A stretch of 64,000 nucleotides of DNA, from NCBI GenBank assembly GCA_015680685.1, contig MNCI01035354.1:1386253-1450252 (forward strand), in the 5' to 3' direction. A program made the translations under genes and the position numbers. The notes under the pieces are model-generated. The model searched no databases, was not told the origin of the DNA, and saw nothing but the letters and a program-made list of their open reading frames with translations. Below, in pieces: positions 10,421 through 21,752 of the stretch. Within the stretch, counting starts at the first letter, position 1, and each line of letters starts with the position of its first letter. The stretch comes from Gnetum montanum. Lineage: Eukaryota > Streptophyta > Gnetopsida > Gnetales > Gnetaceae.

Positions 10421-13342
10421 TGTTGGCACATTTGGCCATTCCATGTAACAGTAAGACTCATCTTGAACATTATTGTAAGAGTAGGAGAATGTGAATGTGT
10501 TATTTCATATCATTGGTATGGAATCTAGGGGGTGGCCCAAAATGGAATATTGGTGTGGAAAACAAAGAATACTAGGAATAATCATGTTAAATTAGTTGCT
10601 ACATCCAATAGTCCAAAAATATATTTTTTAAAAAAAGAGAGGGGATATACTACCGCAGCATCTTTTTAGTCTCTCAAGGAGGCGGTGATAAGGTTTGAAG
10701 GAATAAACAGCAAAATTTTTTAATATGGAGAAATGTCAGTTCAAGCTTCAAAGGATACTAAGGGTGAGAGTCACGAAAATGGAGAAGATACGAGTTGCAA
10801 TCTCTGAAGAAGTGAAAACAGCGAAACCAAAAAAACAAAGATCATTTTGTAAATGATGCAAGCCTGCATTTTGAATTTTCTCCATTGGAAACGCATTCAA
10901 AAAGCAACCCTAGTTCAGACGCTCAAAACTGTGGAAGGTTTCGGAATCTGCAAATGAAAGCAAAGGAAGCAAAAACGAAGTGATGCAGAATAGGAAAAGG
11001 CCCTAAAATTTCTCTGAAACGATGGTCCCGCGGTGCTGCACCTTCTCAACTCGCTAGAAGAAATGGCACGGATATCAGTCAACACAACGACCCAAACCCT
11101 CATCGTAAAAAATTTCCCGCAACAGGAGGAGCCCCTAAGGTTGTTGCCACTCATCAGAGCTTCATGGTAGTAGTTCTTTCAACAACATCTTCAGTTTCGG
11201 TTTTCTGTTTCGAATCTGCATGCTTTCAACGCCATCATGGATGTTCTCTGTAAGGCCCGCAAGGTGCGCATTGCACAGAGGATTTTCTGGTAGTTGCAAG
11301 GTCATTTCATAACTTACCTTACCCTTTCCTATAACCGATGCCTCAAAAAGGGGCCTCCATGGCTTAGAACGTTTCTAAAAAATAATTCTCCGCGAATCCA
11401 ACCACCGCCGTGAGTTGCAATACTTTGTTGCAAGGATTCTCTAGCTGCGACCTTGCCAAACAGGCCTAGGTTTTCTCAACGAACGCATTTCAAATTTTTT
11501 AGGCACAAATGTCATTCGCTCCTAGAACCTACAATTCGAAACAGCAGCCATGCCCGACGCTAATGCATTCGATATCGCATACCAGTCCACTGAACACGGC
11601 AACAAAGACACAAAGGCACACTGAGACAGGTGTCAAGAGATATTTTGGACCGATGCCAGTAAATCAAAGTTGCAGTTCATCAAAAATAAAATTTTAAATG
11701 GTCTAGTAATTAATTCAATTCAGCAATTTCACAATGTCACATATGCTAATAGCGTGAAGCCCTGGTTATAGACTTACCTTTTAATTTAATTATTCCAAGG
11801 CTTCAAGACATTATTTTTCAAACATTATTACTACCCATAAAATATTTAAAAAATTAATGTTATTATATTTGTAATATTTACAAATATTAGTGTTAGCATA
11901 AATTCCTCCTAACTTTATGTACAACTTCATAACTACATAACTTCCTAATTAAATTGGTGAGGAATATCTCCTAACTACATGGGTAAGTTATAACTCCCTT
12001 ACTTGGGAGAGAAGTTAGCAAAGATATTTTAAGTATGTAACCATCTTTGAACCCTATAAAAGAGAGGACATTGGGGTCTCAAGGGGGAAGGGGGTCAAGA
12101 CATCACACTTTTGGGAGAAGACACTTGATACATCATACTTTGGGAAGGCTACTAGCTAGCACTTGAGCTCTCACTTGGGGACACACTTTAGCTCTTGGGA
12201 AGAGTATTTGTAAAAGACATTGTGAAAGATTGCTTGTAAGATGACTTGCTAAAGAAAGGATTTTAGCCTCTTTGTCATAGTCCTATGAGTTATGTTTTAT
12301 TCTTATTTTGTTTAAATTGTTTAGCTAGTGGTTTAGATAGTAGCATCCTTGGCAAGTAATTTTTTGATTTTTAGATTGCTCTTATTGTTCTTGTTGCCCA
12401 ATAGAAAATTTCTGTTAAACTTTTTCCATAGAAGCACTTGTGTTTGAAAGCCTTCAGAGCATTTTAGTAGTAAATTTGGTTATTGTGCAACGTATAAGAA
12501 CTGCTTTTGAGATCGTTGTAAGAGAGCCTCTGCTTGTAGTCATGCTGTTGAACGATTCAATAGTCAAGAGGGTTTAGAAAATCTTTGGTATTTTGATGGG
12601 ACCAGAATAGCTTCTTTTTATTTTTAAAGTGAATCTTCGTGGTATTTCAATCAGAAATTGTCAAGTCTTTTGAAGGTTCTATTGAATGCAATTGTTGACA
12701 TCCATTATCTAGCCAAAATGGAGTCTCGTACATGGTAGTTTACGCAGCAATTGTTTGGTAGCATAGTAGGATTGTCTTGAAGAAATTGTTTATTTGAGCC
12801 TTGGAAGTTTGAACAATTCGTAGTTATTGAATTTGGGATAGCTTTATTGTGAAGTGTTTACTCGTGTCATTTTACCTTATCTAAATATTTGAGGTCCATG
12901 CAAATCTGCTTTCTTTTCTGTCTATTTCCATCGAATCTTGCTCTATTTCTAGTTTTCTTATGGAACTATCTCTTTCTCTAGGGAAAATTAGAAGTAGATT
13001 CGTAGAGTTGTGCTCAAATTTTTTCACAAAATTTTATTTGTTACAAGTAGGTATTATAAGGACTGCATAGACTAGGCAATTGAACAAAATAGAAACTCTT
13101 AACAACTCACAGTACTCGGCAAAGTTAGCTGAATCTCTTTAATATAAGTCATCTATAGTTTACACATAACGCAATCATTTCATTTTTCATAACTACACGC
13201 TGCAACAGCACACACACATACTCACATTAACTATTGAGTTTATTTGGAGGTATCTGGGCCTTGGTGTTGCTAGAGACCAGTAGGCACCTAAATCTTGTTC
13301 GAGGACACTTGTTGGTGGTCGCGTCCCAAACGGTTGCCAACA
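10421..13342 (+). mobile_element. E1: 2.9-kb solo-LTR-like insertion
   Basis: Begins TGTTGGCACATTTGGCC and ends CGGTTGCCAACA, flanked by an exact 5-bp duplication gatgc (10416-10420, 13343-13347). The right LTR of T1 has the empty site, TAGATGCCACATGG. There is no coding capacity. A TATA box lies at 12054-12062, followed by a 1.28-kb segment shared with E2. TG...CA ends, a 5-bp target duplication and an internal promoter fit a solo LTR. A short nonautonomous LTR element cannot be excluded, since I see no internal direct repeat. Confidence 0.78.
12054..12062 (+). promoter_or_regulatory. TATA box in E1
   Basis: ctataaaag, matched by ctataaata at 20655-20663 in E2. The sequence just downstream (TCAAGGGGGAAG then GACATCACA) is conserved between the copies, whereas the upstream part is largely different. 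This places a core promoter and the start of R near here. Confidence 0.5.
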
Positions 13343-14495
13343 GATGCCACATGGCATAGATGTGGATGGGTGACAATGACATGTTACGCTCAAAGTATTA
13401 CACTCCGGAGGATAGGAATAGGATCCCAAAGACTACCGAACTGTGACCACACCATCTGGACTGCACATGCCAAAGTCTGAGAGACTACCATGTACCTACA
13501 AATAATGTCAAAACAATGCAACTTGGAGTCTACACTCTAGGACTACATCTTCCTCCTCTTCCGAGTAGGATCAAGCGTAGGGATAATTTTTGGGATTAAT
13601 GGGAGGTGCAAAAGTAAGGCAAACTATTGATCTTGGCCATGGGAGGGATGTCAAAGCTGAAATGAAGGTTGATGTCAAGTTTTGGAAGCTTCTGGAGGCT
13701 CTCAAAGACATTTTTCATGTGTCAAGCTAGCTACATTGCATAGTGTAGCAGAGCGTAGCATGAACACTTAGTAAATTTTTTGTAGATTTTGACTTGCTAT
13801 ACTTGTCACACTATCTATGTTTCACACCATAGAAAAGTGTAGCATAAGTAATTTCATAAATTTTGACAAAATTTTCAATGTTTCTTCATGGAATGCTAGC
13901 CACACTCTAGGGTGTAGCAAGACTAGTAGCCTTGGAAGTCAAAAAATCACCAAATGCATCTTCCATGTTGAGCTAGCTTGATAGATCTTTGTCCAACACT
14001 TAGAGAAAATCTAGCTCTAAAACCTACGTCAAGCTTGCTACACTGTGTAGCATAGCAAAGCATGATAGCTCACAAGATAGAAAATTTTCCAAACTATTCA
14101 TTCCATTCTAAACACTTTTTGACAGACTCTAGCCTAGTACTTAGTTGAACCAACAACTGGGACATGTGTCAAGCTAGGCAAGCTAGAGAGCATAGCGAGC
14201 TTGACAATCTGGGAGATAGAAAATTTCCTAAACTATTTGGCCCATCCCAATAAATCCTTGACCACTTCTAGCTTGACATTTGTGTAGACTAGCCATGGAA
14301 GTGTGTGCTACACTAGCTATCCTAGGGAGCATAGCTAGCAAACTTAGAAAAATTTTACAAAAATTAGAACTTCAAGTGTGCTATGTTGTCTACGCTACAC
14401 AGTGTGACACTAGACTTAGAAAATTTTTTCCCAAGTTTTGACACATAGAAAAATCTACCATTGAACTGCAAGAGCCCAAAATTGGTGGTGTTTCA

Positions 14496-14514
14496 TTGGC
14501 CCCTCTTTGTTGAC
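14496..14514 (-). other. T1 polypurine tract
   Basis: On the - strand AACAAAGAGGGGCCAA directly precedes the 3' LTR start TGAAACACC. The identical tract is found in T2 at 40075-40092. This is the expected plus-strand DNA priming site and fixes the T1 orientation. Confidence 0.75.
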
Positions 14515-16399
14515 ATCTGGAGGATTGACCCAAGAGACATTGACAAAGAATATGAAACACCACGATGAACATGACACCAACACTATTTTTTGGTACCCGC
14601 TTGGATGATGCTTCACTATGCTTGAGAGTGTCAAGGGAATGAAGTATGGTGGGGAATAGGTTAAAGAGATGGATCAAGAAATAATGGATGGAGAGGATAA
14701 CTGTAGGATGAAATGTCATGATGGCTTGTCACCAAAGCCTGATCCCTCATTGAAGTGCTTGTGAGGGAGTCAACACACAAAGGTGGCCTACCCTTTTTAT
14801 TTTGACCTCTCGTTGAAGTGCTTGTGAGATGGTTGATCTAGGGCTAGATTAATTGCGAGACAACAATTGTGCCATTTGACTTGGGCACTTGGCTTATCCC
14901 ATTTTCTTTTTTCTTTTATTCTTCTTATCTTTTTTTTGTTTTTCTTTTATTCTTTTTTCCTTTTTTTTCTTTTTTTTTCTTTTTTTGTTTTTTATTTTTT
15001 CTTTTTCACTTTTACTTCCTTTTGTGTTGTCAAGCAAACTGTGCGCCAACATTTGCTTAGAGTCAAATGCATCACATTTTTAGGATAAGTGTTTCCTCCC
15101 CAAGATGAGTTGTGTTACATCTGTTTGGGGCTTTGACCAGCCCACAAAGGCTCCCCATGGGATGAGTTGAATTATGCCTATCATGGGTTCAATAGCTAAC
15201 TGCAAGAAAGGTTTTATGTGCATTGGGGAAGCTTGCAGTGGGAGATTGCAAGATTAAGAGGTAGAGGTCAATTGGTTGAGGGGATATTAGGGGTGTGCAC
15301 TCTTAAGTAGTTAGATGAGTCAAAGCAAACACATTAGAGCAATGCAGTACCATACCACTGTGATGAAACACACCTTTGAACAATGTCACCCAAGCTTCAT
15401 CCTACAAACACAACATAGAGAAAACATGAAAAACAACCACCACATGAGATGAGGGCAAAGTCCTATTTTCTAGGGGCATTGCGAAGCCTACAAGTGCTGC
15501 ATCAGTTGCAAGCACATGCAATGTCCAAAGTAGGAACGTTAGTGTAAGCATCGATAGTTGTAGGCTAGGAAAGCTCTAGCAACCCCAACAAAAGTGGGCA
15601 CCCAAGTGGCTAGAGATGATGACAATGCAGGTGCTCAACAATTCTCACCAAAGGCAGGAGCTAAGAAACTCAGCCACAGGGTGAGAAGCCATGTTTCCGA
15701 ATGCTCTTCTAGACTCAGAAGATGGTGAGGGCTAGAGGATGGTAGCACTATGGCTATGCCACAATATTACTAAGACTCTAGTGAGTACTACTGAAAATGA
15801 GATCTATGACCAGACTAATTGGCAATGCTAATAGTAGCTTCTAAAGGTCAACAAGATGCCAAAAAGCATCTTCAGAAGATCCATAATATGCTGGGGACAA
15901 TGGTGCTGCAAATGTCTTAGACAGTTTTTCCTTGACTATGTGAACTTCATTTTGGAACTACAACACTTTGCCCCATCCTTCCCAAGAGTTGTGGGCAACT
16001 GATAGAGGATTCAAAGTATTCTTACTTACTTGTCAGCAGAACTATGTGTGTTGAACTATAGATGCTAAACTGCAAACCCAGTGTTAAGTCTTGGTAGATC
16101 GCATGTTGTGCTAGTTTAAGGTCCTAATAGACCATGATCCTAGTTTAAGGTCTGGGTGGACCATAACATGCTAGTTTAAAGTCTTAGTAGACCATTGTTC
16201 TAGTTTAATGTCATAGCAGATGGTGGATGGCTAGTTTAAGGTCATAGCAAACTATGTTGTGGCTACCAGTTTAGTGTCATAGCCCAAGGACGTTCTATGC
16301 CAGTTCAACATTGTAACGGACATCTGTGCTAGTTTAACATCATAACAGACATGCACTTCCCTTGCTTCTATCGCTAGCATAATATTGCATCTCAAGGGT
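14515..16399 (-). other. T1 3' noncoding region
   Basis: Region between integrase and the 3' LTR, without coding signal. It holds a long T-rich tract at about 14890-15030 whose counterpart in T2 is at 40630-40740, then GTGTTACATCTGTTTGGGGC and unclassified sequence at 15100-16080, and the module cluster at 16109-16355. Hydrophobic Phe-rich reading frames across the T-rich tract are low-complexity artefacts. Confidence 0.6.
16109..16355 (-). repeat. Hairpin-module cluster c of T1
   Basis: About eight spaced copies of CTAGTTTA followed by a short stem-loop. Clear stems are GGTC/GACC in the first two copies (GGTCctaataGACC, GGTCtgggtgGACC); later copies are eroded (for example GTC/GAC). Spacing is about 25-40 bp. 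It lies just downstream of integrase in element orientation. Function unknown; see findings. Confidence 0.6.
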
Positions 16400-17540
16400 A
16401 GTATGGCTTCAGGTACGAGTGGTTAATATGATTGCCAAACTCATTGTTATCTAGATCAGTGACCTTGAAGGCTCCATTATTGGGCCCTTCCTAATTGGCT
16501 AAGAACTTGTCCATGGGCTCATGGATGATCTTGAGGACCAAGTCCCCCTTCTTTATTAGGTGTTGATGTTGATTGTGATGGTGCTTTTGCCATTGCTTTT
16601 CTTGATACCACTTGATGCGATCAACTATTTGCATGCACTCCTCCTCCATAGAGTCAAGGTTGATGGTTCTCAACTCATTGTTCTGAGCCTCATCAATGAA
16701 GCTCGAGAGGACCATGTGAAGTGATGGGACCTACAATTCAAGTGTAAACATTGCCTAAAATCTATACATAAGACTATATGATGTTTTACCTATTGTTGTC
16801 TTGCATGTCGTGTAGTAGGCCCATAGTGCATAAACTAGTTGTCCATGCCATCGTTGCTTACTATCATTAAGGATTCTCTTCAAAAGGTTGACGATGACCT
16901 TGTTTGTAGCCTTCTCTTGACCATTCACCTATGGGTAGTATGGTGACGAGAAGGAATGTTTGATGCTAAGGTTTTCATAGAAGGCTTTGGTTTCTGCACT
17001 ACTAAATTATGGTCCATTATCTGTGACTATAGTCATTGGGAGACCAAATTAGGTCACTATGTTATCAAGAATGAATTTGCAAACTTGTTGTGATGTTGTC
17101 TTCCTAAGGGAAATGGCATCAACCCATTTTGTGAAATATTATATTGTAGTAATGATGAAGTTATGTCCTGCGAAAGACTTAGGCATTATAGGCCCAATGA
17201 TATCCAATCCCCAATGTTGGAACGGCCACATGATCTTGTAGTATGCAATTCAGTGGGTGGCATGTGCATTAAATTTCCATGCCGCTGACACATGTCACAT
17301 GTCTTGACCTTAGAGATGCAATCACACTCTATGCAAGGCCAATAATAGCCTAGTCATTTGATTTTCACCACTATTGCCCTAGAAGCTATATGACCCCCAC
17401 ATAATCCCTCCTGGACTTGGTCAATGACCTTTTTCACTTCACTATTGCTAACGTAAGTTAACAGTATTCCATCATAGGATCTACAACATAAGGTGTTATC
17501 ACCTACAAGGACATACTATCGTGATCGTTTTCATACTACA
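16400..17540 (-). pseudogene. T1 integrase
   Basis: Enzyme that inserts element DNA into chromosomes. Reading on -: zinc-binding region with EGLCGGH and CDMCQRHG (about 17.27-17.42 kb), then WGLDIIGP with the first catalytic Asp (about 17.2 kb), TDNGP with the second (about 17.0 kb), and NGQEKATNK (about 16.91 kb), where the usual catalytic Glu before ATN is Lys. The C-terminal part ends with KGDLVLK and LANWEGP near 16.49 kb. A frameshift lies between the zinc and core regions, and stops replace Gln codons. Non-functional. Confidence 0.82.
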
Positions 17541-17639
17541 TCCTTTTGGATAGATGTTAGATTTTGTGGGAGTTCTCCTTGTTGGAGGTATGCTTTAATA
17601 TCATCATACCACTCTTGGGTGTGAGCTATGCTTATGGAT

Positions 17640-18190
17640 GTAATGCTTGTTGTATGAGTTATAGGTTCAGTGTAATCCACTATTGAAGTGGGCAAAGCGG
17701 AAAACATGTTTGGTGCTATGCTTAAGGCTAAAGTAGCTAGTGCATCAATTATTGCATTTTCATTGCAGGGGATATGTTGGACATCTACAATTGAAAATTA
17801 TTTAAGCAAGTGCTTTGCAAAATCACATTAAGGTTGTAAATGTTATGCCTTATAAGCATAAACCTATATGACTTGATTGATGACTAACTGCAAACCACCT
17901 CAAACTGCTATATTTTGAATTCCTAGCTCTTGAGTTGCTAAGACACCTCTAAGGAGATCTTCGTACTCCACCACATTGTTTGTATAAGGAAACATGAAGT
18001 GATATGCAAAGGATCGGATTTCCCTCAAGGGGAATGTCATAACGGTAGCAGCACTACCACCTTGTGTGGTTGAAGCATCATTAAAGTGTAAGACAAGCTC
18101 AAAGTTTGCAGGTACTTGGCTTATACTGTTGACATGCTCATTTAAAAATTTCAAATCTATCATTTCTTGATCATCTATAGGTGAAGCCAT
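17640..18190 (-). pseudogene. T1 second (plant-acquired) RNase H
   Basis: An additional RNase H domain between the RT-linked RNase H and integrase, as known in Tat/Ogre-lineage elements. The open part 18190-17900 reads LHFNDAST (family: FDGAS, so the first catalytic Asp is shifted or lost), then TTQGGSAATV, FPYTNNVVEYEDLL with the conserved Glu, and LGIQNIAV. Downstream to 17640 homology fades in stops. This domain is a main reason for placing T1 in the Tat lineage. Confidence 0.78.
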
Positions 18191-18634
18191 GAGTTATCTG
18201 GCTATTTCTTGACCTTTTGTAGATGCCTACACTATGTAGTGCAAGTCAAACTCCGTGGTTATTGCTTTCCACCTTGCTATTTGACTACTCTCGTATATGT
18301 TTTTTGTAATGGCTCTAACTATGTTGCTTTTGCATATGGCATTAACTTGACTACGGAAAAGGTAGCATCTTCACTTTTTAAGTGCAAAGACTAAGGAAAG
18401 ACAATTCTTCTCCACATCATTATATTTCACCTCATGGTCTACTAGCGCATGGCTCAAGTAGTAAACAGGGACCTTGGAGCCATCATCTCACTTTTGGCAA
18501 AGCAGAGAAGCAATGGATGTGTCTAATGTTGAAGGTAAATGTAGAAAGGTTTACCTCCTTGTAGAGGGTAAACTATTGGAAGTTGATCCAACTCCTTTTT
18601 TAGGTTGTCAAATGCATTTTACCATTGAGCTATC
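18191..18634 (-). pseudogene. T1 RT-linked RNase H segment
   Basis: Continuation of the RT polypeptide after the E2 interruption. Immediately beyond the E2 target site the frame reads AQWxNAFDNLKKELDQ, joining the FEW at 21753 to give the family's FEWxxxCxxAFxxLK connection. Then follow KPFYIYL, VPVYYLSHAL, KYNDVEKNCLSLVFALKK and CYLF, the core of the RNase H that degrades the RNA template. Stops are present. Confidence 0.8.
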
Positions 18635-18854
18635 TGTTGGCACATTTTGGCCATTTTATGGAACAGTAACATTCAGGGCTTTAAGTTTGGTAAGTTACAA
18701 GAATTATCAAAGTTATATTCAAGGGCTGAGTGCATGTTAAAGCTTTGTGGATCTGGTAACATTTGTCCAATGGATAGTTGTGCTTGGGTTGGATGCATGC
18801 TGGTAATTCTCTGCCATTGTCTGAAACTTTTCTAGAATTTTTTCTGAAACTTCG

Positions 18855-19100
18855 ATGAATAGTGTTCGCACGATGAATAGTGTTCGAGCGTAAGATGAAT
18901 AGTGTTTTACGCAATGAATAGTGATTACGCAGCTTACGCTCTGCAGCGTAAGATGAATAGTGTTTGAGCGTAAGATGAATAGTGTTTGAGCGTAGGATGA
19001 ATAGTGTTTGAGCGTAAGATGAATAGTCTTTTACGCAGTGAATAGTGATTATGCAGCTTACACTTTGCAACGTAAGATGAATAGTGTTTGAGCGTAACTA
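18855..19100 (+). repeat. ATGAATAGTGTT minisatellite in E2
   Basis: About a dozen copies of ATGAATAGTG followed by TTTGAGCGTAAG or TTTTACGCA. The basic unit is 22 bp (GTAAGATGAATAGTGTTTGA plus GC). A larger block of roughly 115 bp is duplicated (AATAGTGATTACGCAGCTTA at about 18918 and AATAGTGATTATGCAGCTTA at about 19040). GCGTAA and TTACGC occur in both directions, so local foldback is possible. Absent from E1. Confidence 0.85.
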
Positions 19101-19464
19101 GCCGAAAATGCCTCATTTAATGCCCGAATCTTGATTTTCTGAAGGCTGGGAACCGTTGGGAACCTTGGCAAAAGTCATGGGGGGTCCTTGTGCTTGATTT
19201 TGGCTTGTTTGACTTAGTTTCAGGGCCTCGGATATTGGTGACGCTAATCCTTACGCTAAGTAGCGGAAACACAACGCGAGCACATTGTACTTAGCCAAAA
19301 TTCCACTTTTTGACCTTAAAATGGATGATTCTTAATACCAAGACTTGCCACCGTGATTTGTGGGCACCCGGGGAACCTTGCTTGCTCCATGGTGGGCTGC
19401 TTGAAGCCATTTCAGAGGCTCTGAAGTTGTTTGGAAGTGTTGCCAAAATTTTTATGGTGTTTCA

Positions 19465-19560
19465 GGCCCTAATTTGCTGAAAATCGTGGCCCTAATTTGC
19501 AGAAAAATGTGGCCCTAATTTGCTGAAAAACATGGCCCTAATTTGCTCTGAAATTTGAAA
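19465..19560 (+). repeat. GGCCCTAATTTGC tandem, four copies, in E2
   Basis: Four copies of a unit of about 27 bp, each starting GGCCCTAATTTGCTGAAAA with small changes, within the upstream half of E2. Not found in E1. Confidence 0.8.
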
Positions 19561-20902
19561 AAAACCGCGGCCTTGTTCACAGATTCTGTTTGGGGGTTCT
19601 TGGGAATTCGTGGGTCTGTTTCCGCAGGGTTAATTCAGGAAACGGCTCCCACAAAACACCCAGGCAGCGGGTGCACGGAGGCAACTTAGAACAATAACGG
19701 CAACACCAACGCAAACGTAGGATGCATAAAGAAAAACCCAAACTGAAATCTACGTTTTTGGGTTCAATCCCACGCATCCACAAATGCACTGTAGGAAACA
19801 AAATAATAAAACAGCAGAGCAGCAGCAGAAACAGCAGAGCAGCCATAACGGACGCGGAAGGTGTGGTCAAGCTTTTCCACACTCACTCTTGGAGGCATTT
19901 CAGGAGAGACGTGAAAAGCTAAACCATGAGATTGCCGTGGTATTTCCAGAGCATGGTCAAACAAAGATGCCGCATATCACAAAGAGTTTAATATTGTTAA
20001 CAGTTTTTTTTGAACAATTATAAAGATCGTATGTGGTCCATAGATATATATTTAATTTTGTCAAGTTAGGGGGCAATAGATATATATTTATTATGATCAC
20101 TATCTTTATTACTATGATTTGAAGAAAATATTTTATTATTTCAAAAGGAAAGAGAAGTTATAGGGCAGTTATTCAATGTTATATGTATAGAACAAGTGTC
20201 CTCTGCAATTTTTAAATATCATGGTGGTGATAACTTCCCCTTGGTGATTACAACTAAATTTTAATTTCCCATGATACTTATAACCACCAAGGGCACTTAT
20301 CAATTATAGCCTTTTTGTCTCCAAAATGGCCACATGTCAATTAAAAAGGCCACTTGTCACTTGTATGGGACACTTGTCACCTACAACCTGTTTATCTCCA
20401 TGAAGACACTTGGCAACTAAATGAAGACACTTGGCAACTACATGGGACACGTGTCAGATGCAACATTTTTATCTCTTTTCTGGTTGAAACCACCCAAAGT
20501 TGTTGTAACTTACCTAACTTGTTGGGCAAGTAACCTCCTAACTTGTTGGCCAAGTAATCTCCTAATTGGTTGGCCAAGTTACTTGGGAGAGAAGTTAGGT
20601 GAGATATTTTTAAGATATTTTTGAAATTGTAACTTCCCTACCTACCTTGGAATCCTATAAATAGGCTTCAAGGGTCAAGGGGGAAGACATCACATCAAAG
20701 ATCATCATTTCTCACACTTGGGAGGAAAGAAGATTTGTAAAGAAGATTGTTTGCAAGATGGCTTGCTAGAATAAAGATTTCAGCCTCTTTGTCATGGTCC
20801 TGTGAGTTATGCATTTCATTTTTGTATTGTTTTAATTGCTTAGCTAGTGGTTTAGGAAGTATCATTCTTGGCAAGTAATTTTGGGATTTTTAGATTGCTC
20901 TT

Positions 20903-21702
20903 NNNNNNNNNNNNNNNNNNNNNNNNNNNNNNNNNNNNNNNNNNNNNNNNNNNNNNNNNNNNNNNNNNNNNNNNNNNNNNNNNNNNNNNNNNNNNNNNNN
21001 NNNNNNNNNNNNNNNNNNNNNNNNNNNNNNNNNNNNNNNNNNNNNNNNNNNNNNNNNNNNNNNNNNNNNNNNNNNNNNNNNNNNNNNNNNNNNNNNNNNN
21101 NNNNNNNNNNNNNNNNNNNNNNNNNNNNNNNNNNNNNNNNNNNNNNNNNNNNNNNNNNNNNNNNNNNNNNNNNNNNNNNNNNNNNNNNNNNNNNNNNNNN
21201 NNNNNNNNNNNNNNNNNNNNNNNNNNNNNNNNNNNNNNNNNNNNNNNNNNNNNNNNNNNNNNNNNNNNNNNNNNNNNNNNNNNNNNNNNNNNNNNNNNNN
21301 NNNNNNNNNNNNNNNNNNNNNNNNNNNNNNNNNNNNNNNNNNNNNNNNNNNNNNNNNNNNNNNNNNNNNNNNNNNNNNNNNNNNNNNNNNNNNNNNNNNN
21401 NNNNNNNNNNNNNNNNNNNNNNNNNNNNNNNNNNNNNNNNNNNNNNNNNNNNNNNNNNNNNNNNNNNNNNNNNNNNNNNNNNNNNNNNNNNNNNNNNNNN
21501 NNNNNNNNNNNNNNNNNNNNNNNNNNNNNNNNNNNNNNNNNNNNNNNNNNNNNNNNNNNNNNNNNNNNNNNNNNNNNNNNNNNNNNNNNNNNNNNNNNNN
21601 NNNNNNNNNNNNNNNNNNNNNNNNNNNNNNNNNNNNNNNNNNNNNNNNNNNNNNNNNNNNNNNNNNNNNNNNNNNNNNNNNNNNNNNNNNNNNNNNNNNN
21701 NN
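20903..21702. other. Assembly gap (800 N)
   Basis: Run of exactly 800 N inside E2. By alignment with E1 (12384-13291, between the same flanking words AGATTGCTCTT and TTCGAGGACAC), about 0.9 kb of LTR sequence is expected here, so the stated size is close but probably not measured. Reading frames spanning it are meaningless. Confidence 0.95.
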
Positions 21703-21752
21703 TTCGAGGACACTCGTTGGCAGTCGCATCCCAAACGGTCGCCAACACTATC

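Larger units (their letters stand above)
9702..14495 (-). repeat. T1 3' LTR (left copy), interrupted by E1
   Basis: Without E1 and one target copy it is about 1.87 kb and aligns to the right LTR at 32202-34086, including the block TGTAACAATAACCATTTGT (near 9846 and 32347), the TATA region (ccctataaatac on -, near 10383) and the end GGTGGTGTTTCA. The outer end reads TA in both copies instead of the usual TG on the + strand. The U5/U3 region is rich in GCTACACTxTGTAGCATAGC-like words. Confidence 0.85.
18635..21747 (+). mobile_element. E2: 3.1-kb solo-LTR-like insertion, contains the assembly gap
   Basis: Second member of the E family: starts TGTTGGCACATTTTGGCC, ends CGGTCGCCAACA, exact 5-bp duplication ctatc (18630-18634, 21748-21752). 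Insertion splits the RT/RNase H frame of T1. The segment from about 20500 through the TATA box (20655-20663) to the gap parallels E1 12000-12383. The first 30 or so bases also match, but the rest of the upstream half differs and holds its own tandem arrays. No coding capacity. The true length depends on the gap. Confidence 0.78.

Noticed and set aside
10421-13342. DNA transposon with TGTTGGCA terminal inverted repeats
   Set aside because: Inverted match is only about 8 bases, no transposase is seen, and the 5-bp duplication, TG...CA ends and internal TATA box fit an LTR better.
14867-15088. Phe-rich, membrane-like reading frames in three phases
   Set aside because: Product of the T-rich tract in the T1 3' noncoding region; open in several frames, as low-complexity DNA is.
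18681-19116. Frames of 60-129 codons with repeated SYAQTLFILRSN
   Set aside because: Read-through of the E2 minisatellite, not a protein family.
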